From the NCBI RefSeq assembly GCF_002914525.1, contig NZ_LODW01000104.1:213851-277850 (forward strand): 64,000 nt of DNA, given 5' to 3'. Origin of the DNA: Rhizobium hidalgonense. GTDB taxonomy: Bacteria > Pseudomonadota > Alphaproteobacteria > Rhizobiales > Rhizobiaceae. Made by a program: the position numbers and the translations under genes. This document shows positions 9,344 to 17,834 of this stretch, piece after piece; within the stretch, counting starts at the first letter, position 1, and each line of letters begins with the position of its first letter. The notes beneath the pieces were generated by a model. It saw nothing but the letters and a program-made list of their open reading frames with translations, was not told where the DNA came from and did no database searches.

Positions 9344-9950
9344 ACGCGGGAAAACCCTCGTACCACTCGGAATGCCGCCCCTCCCAATTCGCCATGCCCG
9401 GTTTGGTGAGGATGCCGCGTGGGCTGATATAACTCTGGATCACCCGCTTCGGCCGTTCGTGCCACTGGATATTGAAGGCCCAGAGCTTGGGGAAGAAGCA
9501 GAGCGAAGCATAGGGCAGGTGGTCGTGGATCCACCAGGCAAGCCGCTGCCAGTCGCTTTCCTCGCGGAAATGGTCGAGCATCCACGGCACGGCGACGCAG
9601 ACTGCCGCGCCCATGCAGCCCTCGAAGTCCCGCATGTCCCAGATGTGATGGGCTGATGTGGCGGCGTTGGTCGAACAGTTGAGATTGTTCTCGTTGCCGA
9701 ACCTGTTGACGGCGGGTGAGCGATAGCCGGAGCGGATATGCAGGCGGCCGAAGGTCGCCTCCAGCGGCTCCAGCAATTCCTGGCAAAGCCTCCTGCCCGC
9801 CTCGATCGCCAGATCGGGGTCCTCGGGGATATTGGGGATGCGGTAGAAATCGGCGATTTCGGAATGCAGGAAGTCGCGCAAGAAGAAGTTTTGCGATAGC
9901 CGCACCCGGCCAAGTTCTTCCAGCCCCTTCATCGAACCCGGCTTTCGCAT
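9333..9950 (-). CDS. Peptidase M15-like (D-Ala-D-Ala carboxypeptidase fold) protein
   Basis: A 205-residue protein with features of the M15_3 zinc peptidase family: SQNFFLRDFLHSE near the N terminus, HIRSGYRSPAVN (71-82) and HHIWDMRD (101-108), corresponding to the S-G-Y-R-S and H-x-x-x-x-x-D elements that bind zinc. No signal peptide is visible, so it probably acts in the cytoplasm unless exported by another route. I start at 9950 because AAGGAGGAGAGGC lies directly upstream; an ATG at 9968 would lie upstream of this Shine-Dalgarno sequence. Real peptidase activity is an inference. Confidence 0.65.
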   Translation of the reverse strand: MRKPGSMKGLEELGRVRLSQNFFLRDFLHSEIADFYRIPNIPEDPDLAIEAGRRLCQELLEPLEATFGRLHIRSGYRSPAVNRFGNENNLNCSTNAATSAHHIWDMRDFEGCMGAAVCVAVPWMLDHFREESDWQRLAWWIHDHLPYASLCFFPKLWAFNIQWHERPKRVIQSYISPRGILTKPGMANWEGRHSEWYEGFPAFKS

Positions 9951-10097
9951 GCCTCTCCTCCTTCGCATCGACGGCAGGAATCATCGTCCGCCGCAGATTT
10001 CCAGTCCACCCGAAATCGATCGGGAACAATTTGCGCAATCCTCGCTTCTTAATGTGTCGCCGCATTCGCGGCCTTCCCCGGAACAAGGATCGAGAAC

Positions 10098-10595
10098 ATG
10101 GCCAAGGAAAAGACGTTGGAAGATCTCTTCTACGATACGCTGAAGGACATCTATTTTGCCGAACGGCAGATCTTGCGCGCTCTACCGAAGATGGCGCGCG
10201 CCGCCCAATCTCCCGAACTGAAGGCAGGTTTTGAAAAGCACCGCGAGGAAACCGAAGGCCAGGTTGAGCGCCTGCAGCAGGTTTTCGAACTGATGGGCAA
10301 ACGCGCCCAGGGCAAGACCTGCGAGGCGATCCAGGGCATTATCGCCGAGGGCGAGGAAATCATGGAGGAGTTCAAGGGCACGGCGGCGCTCGATGCCGGC
10401 CTGATTTCGGCAGCCCAAGCCGTCGAGCATTATGAAATCGCCCGCTATGGCACGCTGAAGACCTGGGCCGCGACGCTCGGCCTCAAGGATGCCGTTCGCC
10501 TGCTCGACCAGACGCTGCAGGAAGAAACGGCGACCGACAAGACGCTTTCCCAGCTTGCCACCACAGCGGCAAACCAGAAGGCCAAAGCTGCCTGA
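10098..10595 (+). CDS. Ferritin-like DUF892 (YciE/YciF) family protein
   Basis: A 165-residue, almost all-helical protein opening TLEDLFYDTLKDIYFAERQI, the standard start of DUF892 proteins. These form a four-helix ferritin-like bundle with carboxylates and histidines able to hold a di-iron centre, and are linked to stress responses. Candidate ligands include E23, E47/H50 and H117/E118 (AVEHYEIARYG). AAGGA precedes the ATG. A strong hairpin terminator follows at 10610-10642. The biochemical role of the family is not settled. Confidence 0.9.
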   Translation: MAKEKTLEDLFYDTLKDIYFAERQILRALPKMARAAQSPELKAGFEKHREETEGQVERLQQVFELMGKRAQGKTCEAIQGIIAEGEEIMEEFKGTAALDAGLISAAQAVEHYEIARYGTLKTWAATLGLKDAVRLLDQTLQEETATDKTLSQLATTAANQKAKAA

Positions 10596-10609
10596 CGGAA
10601 TGAAGAAAA

Positions 10610-10642
10610 CGGGCGGCAGGCCTGACCAGCCGCCCGCATTTT
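10610..10642. terminator. Bidirectional rho-independent terminator
   Basis: CGGGCGGC pairs with GCCGCCCG over an 11-base loop and is followed by CATTTTT on the plus strand; on the minus strand the stem is followed by GTTTTC. It serves the DUF892 gene and probably the convergent LysR gene. Confidence 0.8.
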
Positions 10643-10643
10643 T

Positions 10644-11531
10644 CTAAACATATTTGAAGAAATCGATGAAGGCGCGCAGCGCCGGCCGCATCTGCCGCCG
10701 GGTGGGATAATAGAGAAACGGCCCGGGATAGGGTGCGCACCAATCTTCCAGCACTCTCACGAGCCTGCTTGCCGCCAGTTCCGCATGCACCCGCATATCG
10801 AAGAGATAGGCAAGGCCGGCGCCGTTCAGCGCCGCCAGCAGGGCCAGCCGGTCTTCGCTGACAACGAGCGGCCCGTCGACCGCAACGACCAATTCCTGCC
10901 CATCCTTTTCGAATTCCCAGCGATAGATCGAGCCGTTGGTGAAGCGCCGTTTGATGCAACGGTGATGGACGAGATCGCGGGGGTGCTGCGGTTTCGGATA
11001 GCGCTCGAAATATGCAGGCGAGGCAGCGATCACCGTCGTCAGACTGGGCGAGAACCTCACCGCGATCATATCGGCTTCCAGACTCTCTTCCAGTCTTAGG
11101 CCGGCGTCGAAACCTTCCTTGACGATATCGGTGAAACCGTCCTCATTGGCGATCTCAAGGGTGATATCGGGATAGAGATTGAGAAAGTCGCCGAGGCGTG
11201 GGGCAAGCAGCAGATCGGAGGCAAAGCGCGGCGCCGTGATGCGCAGGTTTCCGGCCGGTTTGCTGCGGGTATCGCGGACGGCCTCAAGGGCAATATCGAT
11301 CTCCTCCAGCGCCGGACGCAGCCGTTCGAGAAGCAGGCGGCCCTCTTCCGTCGGCGCGACACTGCGGGTGGTGCGCGCCAGAAGCCTGACACCCAGGCTT
11401 TCCTCCAGGTTGGCGATCGCATGGCTGATGGCCGAAGGTGCGACGAGCAGTTCCTTGGCCGCGGCGCGGAAGCTGCGATGCTCCGAGACCGCGGCGAGCA
11501 CGGCAAGTTGTGAGAGCTGTGTTCTGTTCAT
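10644..11531 (-). CDS. LysR family transcriptional regulator
   Basis: A 295-residue regulator with the N-terminal helix-turn-helix at about residues 1-60 (LSQLAVLAAVSEHRSFRAAA, then SAISHAIANLEESLGVRLLA) and a C-terminal periplasmic-binding-protein-like effector domain from about residue 90. The family usually binds a T-N11-A box next to a divergent target gene. Here the aldo/keto reductase at 11677 is divergent, and AT-rich TCTAAAATATAGA sits just upstream of the lysR start (11532-11546), a possible operator. Effector unknown. Confidence 0.92.
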   Translation of the reverse strand: MNRTQLSQLAVLAAVSEHRSFRAAAKELLVAPSAISHAIANLEESLGVRLLARTTRSVAPTEEGRLLLERLRPALEEIDIALEAVRDTRSKPAGNLRITAPRFASDLLLAPRLGDFLNLYPDITLEIANEDGFTDIVKEGFDAGLRLEESLEADMIAVRFSPSLTTVIAASPAYFERYPKPQHPRDLVHHRCIKRRFTNGSIYRWEFEKDGQELVVAVDGPLVVSEDRLALLAALNGAGLAYLFDMRVHAELAASRLVRVLEDWCAPYPGPFLYYPTRRQMRPALRAFIDFFKYV

Positions 11532-11676
11532 TGATCTAAAATATAGAACAGCCCGTTAGATACTGCACGTATTTTCTGATCGATGCGACAGCGATATGGT
11601 TTGTCCGTACCGCAACGACCTCTCTGAGAGCATGCCCATGCTCAAGCGGTTCAAAATCAGCTCAGAAAAGGAGCAC

Positions 11677-12675
11677 ATGATGAAAACCCGGAAACTCGGA
11701 ACCGATCTCACCGTCTCTGCCGTCGGCCTCGGCTGCATGGGTATGAGCTTTGCCTATGGCGCCAGCGATGAGGCGGAATCGGTGAGGACGCTTCATCGCG
11801 CCATCGACCTCGGCGTCACCTTCTTCGACACCGCCGAAGTCTATGGCCCCTTTACCAACGAGGCCCTTATCGGAAAGGTGCTGAAGCCATTCCGCGACCG
11901 CGTGGTGATCGCCACCAAATTCGGATTCAAGATCGATACCAGCCAGGCGGGTGCTGCCGCCATCGCTGGCGTCGACAGCCGCCCCGAGCACGTGCGCGAG
12001 GTCGCCGAGGCCTCGCTGAAACGGCTCGGCATCGAGACCATCGACCTCTTCTACCAGCACCGCGTCGATCCCAACGTGCCGATCGAAGAAACGGTCGGCG
12101 TCATGGCCGAGTTGGTCAGGGAAGGCAAGGTCCGCACCCTCGGCCTCTCGGAAGCGGGCAGCGCCACCATCCGCCGCGCCCATGCGGTCCACCCGATCAC
12201 AGCGCTGCAGAGCGAATATTCGCTCTGGACGCGCGATCCCGAAGAGGATGTGCTTGCGACCTGCCGCGAACTCGGCATTGGCTTCGTGCCCTACAGCCCG
12301 CTCGGCCGCGGTTTCCTCACCGGAACGATCCGCAAGCCGGAGGATCTTGCCGCCGACGATTTCCGCCGGCAGGTGCCGCGTTTCCAAGCGGAAAATATTG
12401 ACGCCAACGCCGCTCTCGTCGCCACGCTCGGAGAGCTTGCCGCCGAAAAAGGCGTGACGGCAGCGCAGCTGGCGCTAGCCTGGGTGCTGGGCCAGGGCGA
12501 CGACATCGTGCCCATCCCCGGGGCGCGCAAGCGTCACCATCTCGAACAGAACGCCGCTGCGGCCAATATCACCCTTAGCGCGGCGGAGCTCGAACAGCTC
12601 GGCCGGATAATCCCCCTCGGCGAGGTGGCCGGCAAGCGCTATTCCGACTCCTTGCTTTCCATGACCAACCTCTGA
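11677..12675 (+). CDS. Aldo/keto reductase, AKR13/YakC-like
   Basis: A 332-residue reductase with the complete catalytic tetrad: Asp51, Tyr56, Lys81 and His128 (FFDTAEVYG, IATKFGF, FYQHRVDP). The opening LGTDLTVSAVGLGCMGMSF and the motif YSPLGRGFLTG are typical of the bacterial YakC/AKR13 group. AAAAGGAG at 11667-11673 sets the start at the double ATG. It is probably controlled by the divergent LysR gene. A hairpin terminator follows at 12699-12732. Such enzymes often reduce toxic aldehydes; the real substrate is unknown. Confidence 0.9.
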   Translation: MMKTRKLGTDLTVSAVGLGCMGMSFAYGASDEAESVRTLHRAIDLGVTFFDTAEVYGPFTNEALIGKVLKPFRDRVVIATKFGFKIDTSQAGAAAIAGVDSRPEHVREVAEASLKRLGIETIDLFYQHRVDPNVPIEETVGVMAELVREGKVRTLGLSEAGSATIRRAHAVHPITALQSEYSLWTRDPEEDVLATCRELGIGFVPYSPLGRGFLTGTIRKPEDLAADDFRRQVPRFQAENIDANAALVATLGELAAEKGVTAAQLALAWVLGQGDDIVPIPGARKRHHLEQNAAAANITLSAAELEQLGRIIPLGEVAGKRYSDSLLSMTNL

Positions 12676-12698
12676 ACTCCGACCGAAACAAAGAGCGA

Positions 12699-12732
12699 AA
12701 GCCCGGCCTGATGCTGTCGGCCGGGCTTGCCT
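12699..12732 (+). terminator. Rho-independent terminator after aldo/keto reductase
   Basis: AAGCCCGGCC and GGCCGGGCTT form a perfect 10-bp stem with a 10-base loop, followed by the weak tract GCCTT. Confidence 0.75.
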
Positions 12733-12782
12733 TCGCGCCAGGCGAAACTATCTAACGCCATCTCGGAAAACGGGATGAAAAC

Positions 12783-13142
12783 ATGTCGGACAGGCAGGCA
12801 GTCGAACAGACGGTTCACCTTTATGTCGAAGGCATGGCCTTCGCCAATGAAGCAGCCTTGAAAAAGGCCTTTCACCCGAAAAGCTCGATCATCGGCCATT
12901 ACCAGAACGCGGTGGAATGGCTGACACGGGACGAATTCATCGCCGCCATCCTGGCGGAGGAGCCGGCCCCGCCCGGCACGCAACCGTTCATGGATATCCA
13001 GAGCGTCGATGTCGAAGGCGATGCGGCCAGCGTCAAAGTCACCGACGATTTCGCGGGAATGCGCTTTACCGATTATCTCTCATTGCTGAAGATCGAAGGC
13101 CGATGGACGATCGTCAGCAAACTCTATCATCTCCACACATAA
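12783..13142 (+). CDS. NTF2-like nuclear transport factor fold protein (lumazine-binding-like)
   Basis: A 119-residue protein of the NTF2-like superfamily, most like the putative lumazine-binding group (VEQTVHLYVEGMAFANEAAL, AFHPKSSIIGH, WTIVSKLYHLHT). The fold is a cone-shaped alpha+beta pocket used by varied enzymes and binding proteins. It is a single gene between two hairpin terminators, so it probably has its own promoter in the 12733-12782 gap. No catalytic residues can be assigned. Confidence 0.8.
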   Translation: MSDRQAVEQTVHLYVEGMAFANEAALKKAFHPKSSIIGHYQNAVEWLTRDEFIAAILAEEPAPPGTQPFMDIQSVDVEGDAASVKVTDDFAGMRFTDYLSLLKIEGRWTIVSKLYHLHT

Positions 13143-13145
13143 GAA

Positions 13146-13180
13146 GACCGGCCGCTTTCGGCGACCGGTCCATTGTTTTG
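13146..13180 (+). terminator. Hairpin terminator after NTF2-like gene
   Basis: GACCGG pairs with CCGGTC around an inner CCG/CGG stem, followed by CATTGTTTT. It also separates this gene from the convergent pheT gene. Confidence 0.65.
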
Positions 13181-13196
13181 TGGGACGACGGCAGGA

Positions 13197-15620
13197 TCAG
13201 CTTCTGAGAACGCCGCCGGTGAATTTCGTGACGCTGGCGACGATCTTCTGCGTCAGCGCCTCGAAATCCTCATCCGTCAGCGTGCGCTCGACCGGCTGGA
13301 TCTGAACCTCGATCGCCACCGACTTCTTGCCCTCGCCAACCGATGCGCCCTCGAAAATGTCGAAGACATTGACGCCGGTCACCAGCTTGCGGTCGGCGCC
13401 GGTGGCAGCCTTGACGATAGCGCCGGCTTCGACCGTTTTGTCGACGACGAAGGCGAAGTCGCGCTTGACCATCTGGAAGGGCGACAGTTCGAGCGCCGGC
13501 TTGGTGCGCGTCGCCTTGCGCTTGGCTTCCGGCATGGCGTCGACATAGACCTCGAAGCCGCAAAGCGCGCCAGAGACATCGAGCGCTTCGAGCGTCAGCG
13601 GATGGAATTCGCCGAAATAGCCGAGCACCACCTTCGGACCCATCTTGATCGTGCCGGAGCGGCCGGGATGATACCATTCCGGGGCACCCTGCTCGATCTG
13701 GATATTGCCCATCGGTAGGCCGCAGGCTTCGATGACGGCGAGCGCATCGGCCTTGGCATCGAAGACATCGACCGGCTTGCCGCCGCCCGTTGCGGCGTTC
13801 GACCACATGCGGCCGGCGCCTGATAGTGAGGCCGTCCCGCGGCGGATGCCGCCGGCAACGCGGCGCTGACCCTCCGGCCTGTCATTCTCATAGGTGCCGG
13901 AGACCTCGAAGATCGCCACGTCGCCATAGCCCTTGTCGGCATTGCGCTGGGCGGCGGTCAGCAGGCCCGGCAGCAGCGAGGGGCGCATATCCGACATTTC
14001 GGCGGCGATCGGGTTGGCGAGCTTGAGGGCAGGCGAACCGCCGCCGAAGAGCTTTGCCTGATCCTCCGGAATGAACGACCACGTGACGGCTTCGAGCATG
14101 CCGCGCGAAGCCAGCGCCCGCTTGGCGATGCGGGTGCGGATCTGCAGCGTCGTCAGGATCCTGCCGTTGACGGCGGCATGGCTTTCGAGCGGCGCCGGCT
14201 TGATATTATCGACGCCGTGGATGCGCATGATCTCCTCGACGAGATCGGCCTTGCCGTCGACATCGGGACGCCAGGAGGGAACGGCGACGGAAACGCGTTC
14301 GCCGGAACCGGAGACCTTGAAGCCGAGGCGCGTCAGGATCGTGTCGCTTTCCTCATTCGAAACTTCGAGGCCGGTCAGGCGCTTGACCTCGGAATAGGGG
14401 AAATCGACGATCTTCGGTTCGTAACCCTTATAGCCGACGACCTCGGCCTTGGCGGCGGTGCCGCCGCAGAGTTCCAGCACCAGTTCCGTGGTGCGTTCGA
14501 GGCCGGGAACCATGTATTCCGGATCGACGCCACGTTCGAAGCGGTAGCGGGCGTCGGTGATGATGCCGAGGCTGCGGCCCGATTTGGCGATGTTCATCGG
14601 GTCCCAGAGGGCCGATTCGATCAGCACGTCAACGGTGTTCTCGTCGCAGCCGGAATGTTCGCCGCCCATGATCCCGCCGATCGATTCGATACCGTCTTCA
14701 TCTGCTATCACGACGTTGTTCGGGCCGAGTTTGTATTCGCGCTGGTCGAGGGCCAGCAAGGTCTCGCCCTCCACGGCGCGGCGGACGGTGAGATTGCCGT
14801 TGACTTTGGCGGCGTCGAAGACGTGCATCGGCCGGCCCTGATCGAAGGTCATGTAGTTGGTGATATCAACAAGCGCATTGATCGGGCGCAGGCCGATGGC
14901 GGTGAGCCGCTGCTGCATCCAGCGCGGGCTCGGACCATTTTTGACGCCGCGCACCAGACGCAGCGAAAAGCCCGGGCAAAGCCTGGGATCGTCGAGATCG
15001 AGCGTCAGCTTCACCGGCGTCTCGCCGTCGACGGCGAAAGACGGCGCCGGCCGGCTCTTCAGTGTGCCAAGGCCGGAAGCGGCGAGATCGCGGGCGATGC
15101 CGTGGATCGAGGTGCAGTCCGGCCGGTTGGGCGTCAGATTGATCTCGATGACCGGGTCGTCCAGATGCGCATAGGCGGCATAACTCCTTCCGACCGGCGC
15201 GTCCTCGGGCAGGTCGATGATACCGTCGTGACTGTCGGAGATCTGCAACTCCTTCTCGGAGCACATCATGCCGTGGCTTTCGACGCCGCGGATATTGCCG
15301 ACGGCAAGCGTCACGTCGATACCGGGAACGTAGGTTCCCGGGGCTGCAAAGGCACCGACGAGACCGGCGCGCGCATTCGGGGCGCCGCAGACGACCTGGA
15401 CCGGCGCACCAGCGCCGGTATCGACCATCAGCACCTTGAGGCGGTCGGCCTGCGGGTGTTTTTCAGCCGAGAGAATTTTGGCGATGACGAAAGGCTTGAA
15501 CGCCGCCTTGTCGTCGACATCCTCGACCTCCAGCCCGATCTGGGTTAGGCGCGTGCAGATTTCATCGAGGCCGGCATCCGTTTCCAGATGTTCCTTCAGC
15601 CAGGAGAGCGTGAATTTCAT
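13197..15620 (-). CDS. pheT: Phenylalanine--tRNA ligase beta subunit
   Basis: The 807-residue beta chain of the alpha2-beta2 synthetase that charges tRNA-Phe. An OB-fold tRNA-binding domain covers about residues 38-150 (KILSAEKHPQADRLKVLMVD, VVCGAPNARAGL). B3/B4 follows with the editing site for mischarged tyrosine, then B5 (about 400-480) and a C-terminal FDX-ACB anticodon-binding domain (SPFQMVKRDFAFVVDK to the end). It is 16 bases downstream of pheS and surely cotranscribed with it. Full length, nothing odd. Confidence 0.98.
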   Translation of the reverse strand: MKFTLSWLKEHLETDAGLDEICTRLTQIGLEVEDVDDKAAFKPFVIAKILSAEKHPQADRLKVLMVDTGAGAPVQVVCGAPNARAGLVGAFAAPGTYVPGIDVTLAVGNIRGVESHGMMCSEKELQISDSHDGIIDLPEDAPVGRSYAAYAHLDDPVIEINLTPNRPDCTSIHGIARDLAASGLGTLKSRPAPSFAVDGETPVKLTLDLDDPRLCPGFSLRLVRGVKNGPSPRWMQQRLTAIGLRPINALVDITNYMTFDQGRPMHVFDAAKVNGNLTVRRAVEGETLLALDQREYKLGPNNVVIADEDGIESIGGIMGGEHSGCDENTVDVLIESALWDPMNIAKSGRSLGIITDARYRFERGVDPEYMVPGLERTTELVLELCGGTAAKAEVVGYKGYEPKIVDFPYSEVKRLTGLEVSNEESDTILTRLGFKVSGSGERVSVAVPSWRPDVDGKADLVEEIMRIHGVDNIKPAPLESHAAVNGRILTTLQIRTRIAKRALASRGMLEAVTWSFIPEDQAKLFGGGSPALKLANPIAAEMSDMRPSLLPGLLTAAQRNADKGYGDVAIFEVSGTYENDRPEGQRRVAGGIRRGTASLSGAGRMWSNAATGGGKPVDVFDAKADALAVIEACGLPMGNIQIEQGAPEWYHPGRSGTIKMGPKVVLGYFGEFHPLTLEALDVSGALCGFEVYVDAMPEAKRKATRTKPALELSPFQMVKRDFAFVVDKTVEAGAIVKAATGADRKLVTGVNVFDIFEGASVGEGKKSVAIEVQIQPVERTLTDEDFEALTQKIVASVTKFTGGVLRS

Positions 15621-15636
15621 CGTCCCAATTCTCCGT

Positions 15637-16719
15637 TCAAGCGCTGAGGCCGCCGAACAGCGTCGGCATGTCGAGCGGGCGGAAGCCGTAATGCGTCATC
15701 CAGCGGACGTCGGCGTTGAAGAAGTCGCGCAGGTCGGGCATGCCGTATTTCAGCATGGCGATGCGATCGAGGCCCATGCCCCAGGCAAAACCCTGATATT
15801 CGTCCGGATCGAGCCCGCCATAACGCAGCACGTTCGGATGGACCATGCCGCAGCCGAGGATCTCCATCCAATCGGTGCCTTCGCCGAACTTGACGATCGG
15901 GCCGGAGCGATCGCACTGGATATCGACCTCGAACGAGGGCTCGGTGAAGGGGAAGAAGGACGGACGAAAACGCATCGTCACGCCGTCGACCTCGAAGAAG
16001 GTCTTGCAGAACTCCTCGAGCACCCAGCGTAGGTTGGCGACATTAGCCTTCTTGTCGATAACAAGGCCTTCGACTTGATGGAACATCGGAGAATGCGTGG
16101 CGTCCGAGTCCTGACGGTAAGTCTTGCCGGGAATGATGATGCGGATCGGCGGCTTCTGCGTTTCCATGGTGCGGATCTGCACCGGTGAGGTATGGGTGCG
16201 CAGCACCTTGCGCTCGCCATTCTCATCCGGGTTGAAGAAAAAGGTGTCGTGCATCTCGCGGGCCGGATGGCCTTCGGGGAAATTCAGCGCGGTGAAATTG
16301 TAATAATCCGTTTCGACGTCAGGACCTTCGGCGATCGAGAAGCCCATGTCGGCGAAGATCGCGGTGATCTCGTCGACGATCTGGCTGATTGGATGGATGC
16401 GGCCGCGCTCGGCGGGCGAGGAGCGCACCGGCAGGCTGACATCGACCGTTTCGGCCTTCAGGCGAGCGTTGACCGCGGCCATTTTCAGCACCGATTTGCG
16501 TTCGGCGATCGCGTCCGTCACCTCGTTCTTCAGGGCGTTGATCGCAGCACCCCGGGTCTGGCGTTCCTCCGGCGTCATAGCGCCCAGCGTCTTCAGGAGT
16601 TCGGAGACCGAGCCCTTCTTGCCGAGCGCGGACACGCGCACAGCTTCGAGCGCGGGCTCATCGCCAGCGGCGGCAATTTCGGCAAGCAAAGGCGATTTAA
16701 GCTGGTCGATATCTGACAT
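15637..16719 (-). CDS. pheS: Phenylalanine--tRNA ligase alpha subunit
   Basis: The 360-residue catalytic alpha chain, a class II synthetase. The N-terminal coiled coil (about 1-100) binds tRNA. Motif 2 and the active site are seen in TFFFNPDENG, LRTHTSPVQIRTM and the C-terminal GMGLDRIAMLKYGMPDLR. The start MSDIDQLKSPLL is the conserved one; an in-frame TTG 38 codons upstream would run into the hairpins in the leader. It heads the pheST pair and sits downstream of rplT in the conserved infC-rpmI-rplT-pheST order. Confidence 0.97.
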   Translation of the reverse strand: MSDIDQLKSPLLAEIAAAGDEPALEAVRVSALGKKGSVSELLKTLGAMTPEERQTRGAAINALKNEVTDAIAERKSVLKMAAVNARLKAETVDVSLPVRSSPAERGRIHPISQIVDEITAIFADMGFSIAEGPDVETDYYNFTALNFPEGHPAREMHDTFFFNPDENGERKVLRTHTSPVQIRTMETQKPPIRIIIPGKTYRQDSDATHSPMFHQVEGLVIDKKANVANLRWVLEEFCKTFFEVDGVTMRFRPSFFPFTEPSFEVDIQCDRSGPIVKFGEGTDWMEILGCGMVHPNVLRYGGLDPDEYQGFAWGMGLDRIAMLKYGMPDLRDFFNADVRWMTHYGFRPLDMPTLFGGLSA

Positions 16720-16787
16720 TGTCTTCTTTCCGTCCAGATCAGGCGGCGTTCGAAAGGCGGGCTGGAGAGGCCGGCGCAAGGAGTACA

Positions 16788-16856
16788 GAGAAAGAAAAAC
16801 CCGCGCTAGCCCAAACCAGCGCGGGTTTCCCAAATCATAAATTCAAAGCTTGGGAA
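16788..16856 (-). promoter_or_regulatory. Tandem hairpins between rplT and pheS: terminator or attenuator
   Basis: Read on the minus strand, TTCCCAA / TTGGGAA (16850-16856 with 16827-16833) forms a first weak hairpin. Next comes a perfect 10-bp stem AACCCGCGCT / AGCGCGGGTT (16818-16827 with 16798-16807) followed by TTTTTCTTTC. The second is a textbook terminator for rplT. Since it sits in front of pheS it may also attenuate pheST. A ten-codon frame from an ATG at 16838 overlaps it but has no phenylalanine codons, so classical leader-peptide control by phenylalanine is not supported. Confidence 0.7.
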
Positions 16857-16863
16857 GCGCTGG

Positions 16864-17268
16864 TTACTTGACCGCGCCTTCAAACTCGTTCGCCGTGCCG
16901 GCTTCCTTGAGGTACTCAAGAGCCTTCTTGGCAGCGCTAACCAGCGCGCCGAATGCTTCCGGCTCGTGGATCGCCATATCGGAGAGAACCTTGCGGTCGA
17001 CTTCGATACCAGCCTTGTTCAGGCCGTCGATGAAGCGGCCGTAGGTCAGGCCGAATTCGCGGACAGCAGCGTTAATGCGCTGGATCCAGAGCGCACGGAA
17101 GTTGCGCTTGTTGACCTTGCGGTCGCGGTAGGCGTACTGCTTCGAACGATCGACAGCAGCCTTGGCGGTACGAATGGTGTTCTTACGGCGGCCGTAAAAG
17201 CCCTTCGCGGCCTTCAGAACCTTCTTATGCTTGGCATGGGCAGCGACGCCCCTTTTTACACGTGCCAT
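16864..17268 (-). CDS. rplT: 50S ribosomal protein L20
   Basis: A 134-residue ribosomal protein, essential early in assembly of the large subunit. MARVKRGVAAHAKHKKVLK at the start and AKGFYGRRKNTIRTAKAAV are diagnostic; the C-terminal domain from about residue 60 binds 23S rRNA. The C-terminal tail is slightly longer than in E. coli (118 residues), as in other rhizobia. It follows rpmI by 38 bases in the same operon. In E. coli L20 represses translation of rpmI-rplT; no such operator was sought here. Confidence 0.98.
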   Translation of the reverse strand: MARVKRGVAAHAKHKKVLKAAKGFYGRRKNTIRTAKAAVDRSKQYAYRDRKVNKRNFRALWIQRINAAVREFGLTYGRFIDGLNKAGIEVDRKVLSDMAIHEPEAFGALVSAAKKALEYLKEAGTANEFEGAVK

Positions 17269-17306
17269 ATCACGATCTCCTTAAATCTAGCGTTCGCGGA
17301 CGAGTC

Positions 17307-17510
17307 TCAGAGACCGTTCGGCAGGTAATTCTTGATAACCTTGCGGCCATCCGGTTCTGCGAGAACCATGGTGCCACGTGCATCGCGAATGAACTTGTTG
17401 GTACGCTTGATCATGCCATGGCGCTTGCCGGCAGCGGCAGCCTTGACCTTGCCGGTTGCGGTGATCTTGAACCGCTTCTTGGCAGAGGACTTCGTCTTCA
17501 TCTTGGGCAT
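17307..17510 (-). CDS. rpmI: 50S ribosomal protein L35
   Basis: A 67-residue basic protein beginning MPKMKTKSSAKKRFKITATGKVK, exactly the L35 pattern. Longer upstream in-frame extensions are not real, because this ATG has the conserved N terminus and follows an AAGGAG-type site. It lies between infC and rplT, but a 324-base gap with a hairpin separates it from infC, so it may have its own promoter. Confidence 0.97.
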   Translation of the reverse strand: MPKMKTKSSAKKRFKITATGKVKAAAAGKRHGMIKRTNKFIRDARGTMVLAEPDGRKVIKNYLPNGL

Positions 17511-17834
17511 TTTGCTACTCCTTGCTGTCCTCCCTGCGCGCTTTATCAAAAAAGCCCTCTCGCGAAGTCCGGTTCTCCGGCCGTCGCAACAAGGTGCGGG
17601 AGCGTTTGTTGTTGATCTGCGGCATCGGCGACGAACCGTTCCGCAAGCATTCGAAACTGCCACGGCATGCCCTGCCGGTCAGTTCGGACGCGCGCTTATA
17701 ACCGCAGCGTCCTGAAAGTGCAACGGGGGCTGCGGAGGAATCTTCGCCCTCCAGTACAAGGACCGAAAGTACAAGCGCCGAAAGCACAAAAGCCGCCCTT
17801 GCGGACGGCCTTGGGGCGAAAAGGTGCCTGGCGC
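17511..17834 (-). promoter_or_regulatory. Gap between infC and rpmI with hairpin and likely promoter
   Basis: This 324-base stretch has no credible gene. At 17789-17812 a GC hairpin (minus strand AAGGCCGTCC, loop GCAA, then GGGCGGCTTTT, with wobble pairs) with trailing Ts is a probable terminator or attenuator for infC. The remainder would hold a promoter or leader for rpmI-rplT. Confidence 0.5.

Noticed and set aside
14178..15548. 456-codon frame opposite pheT
   Set aside because: Shadow of a conserved essential gene, with no family features.
16806..16838. Ten-codon frame in the pheS leader as a phenylalanine attenuator peptide
   Set aside because: It has no Phe codons and no ribosome-binding site.
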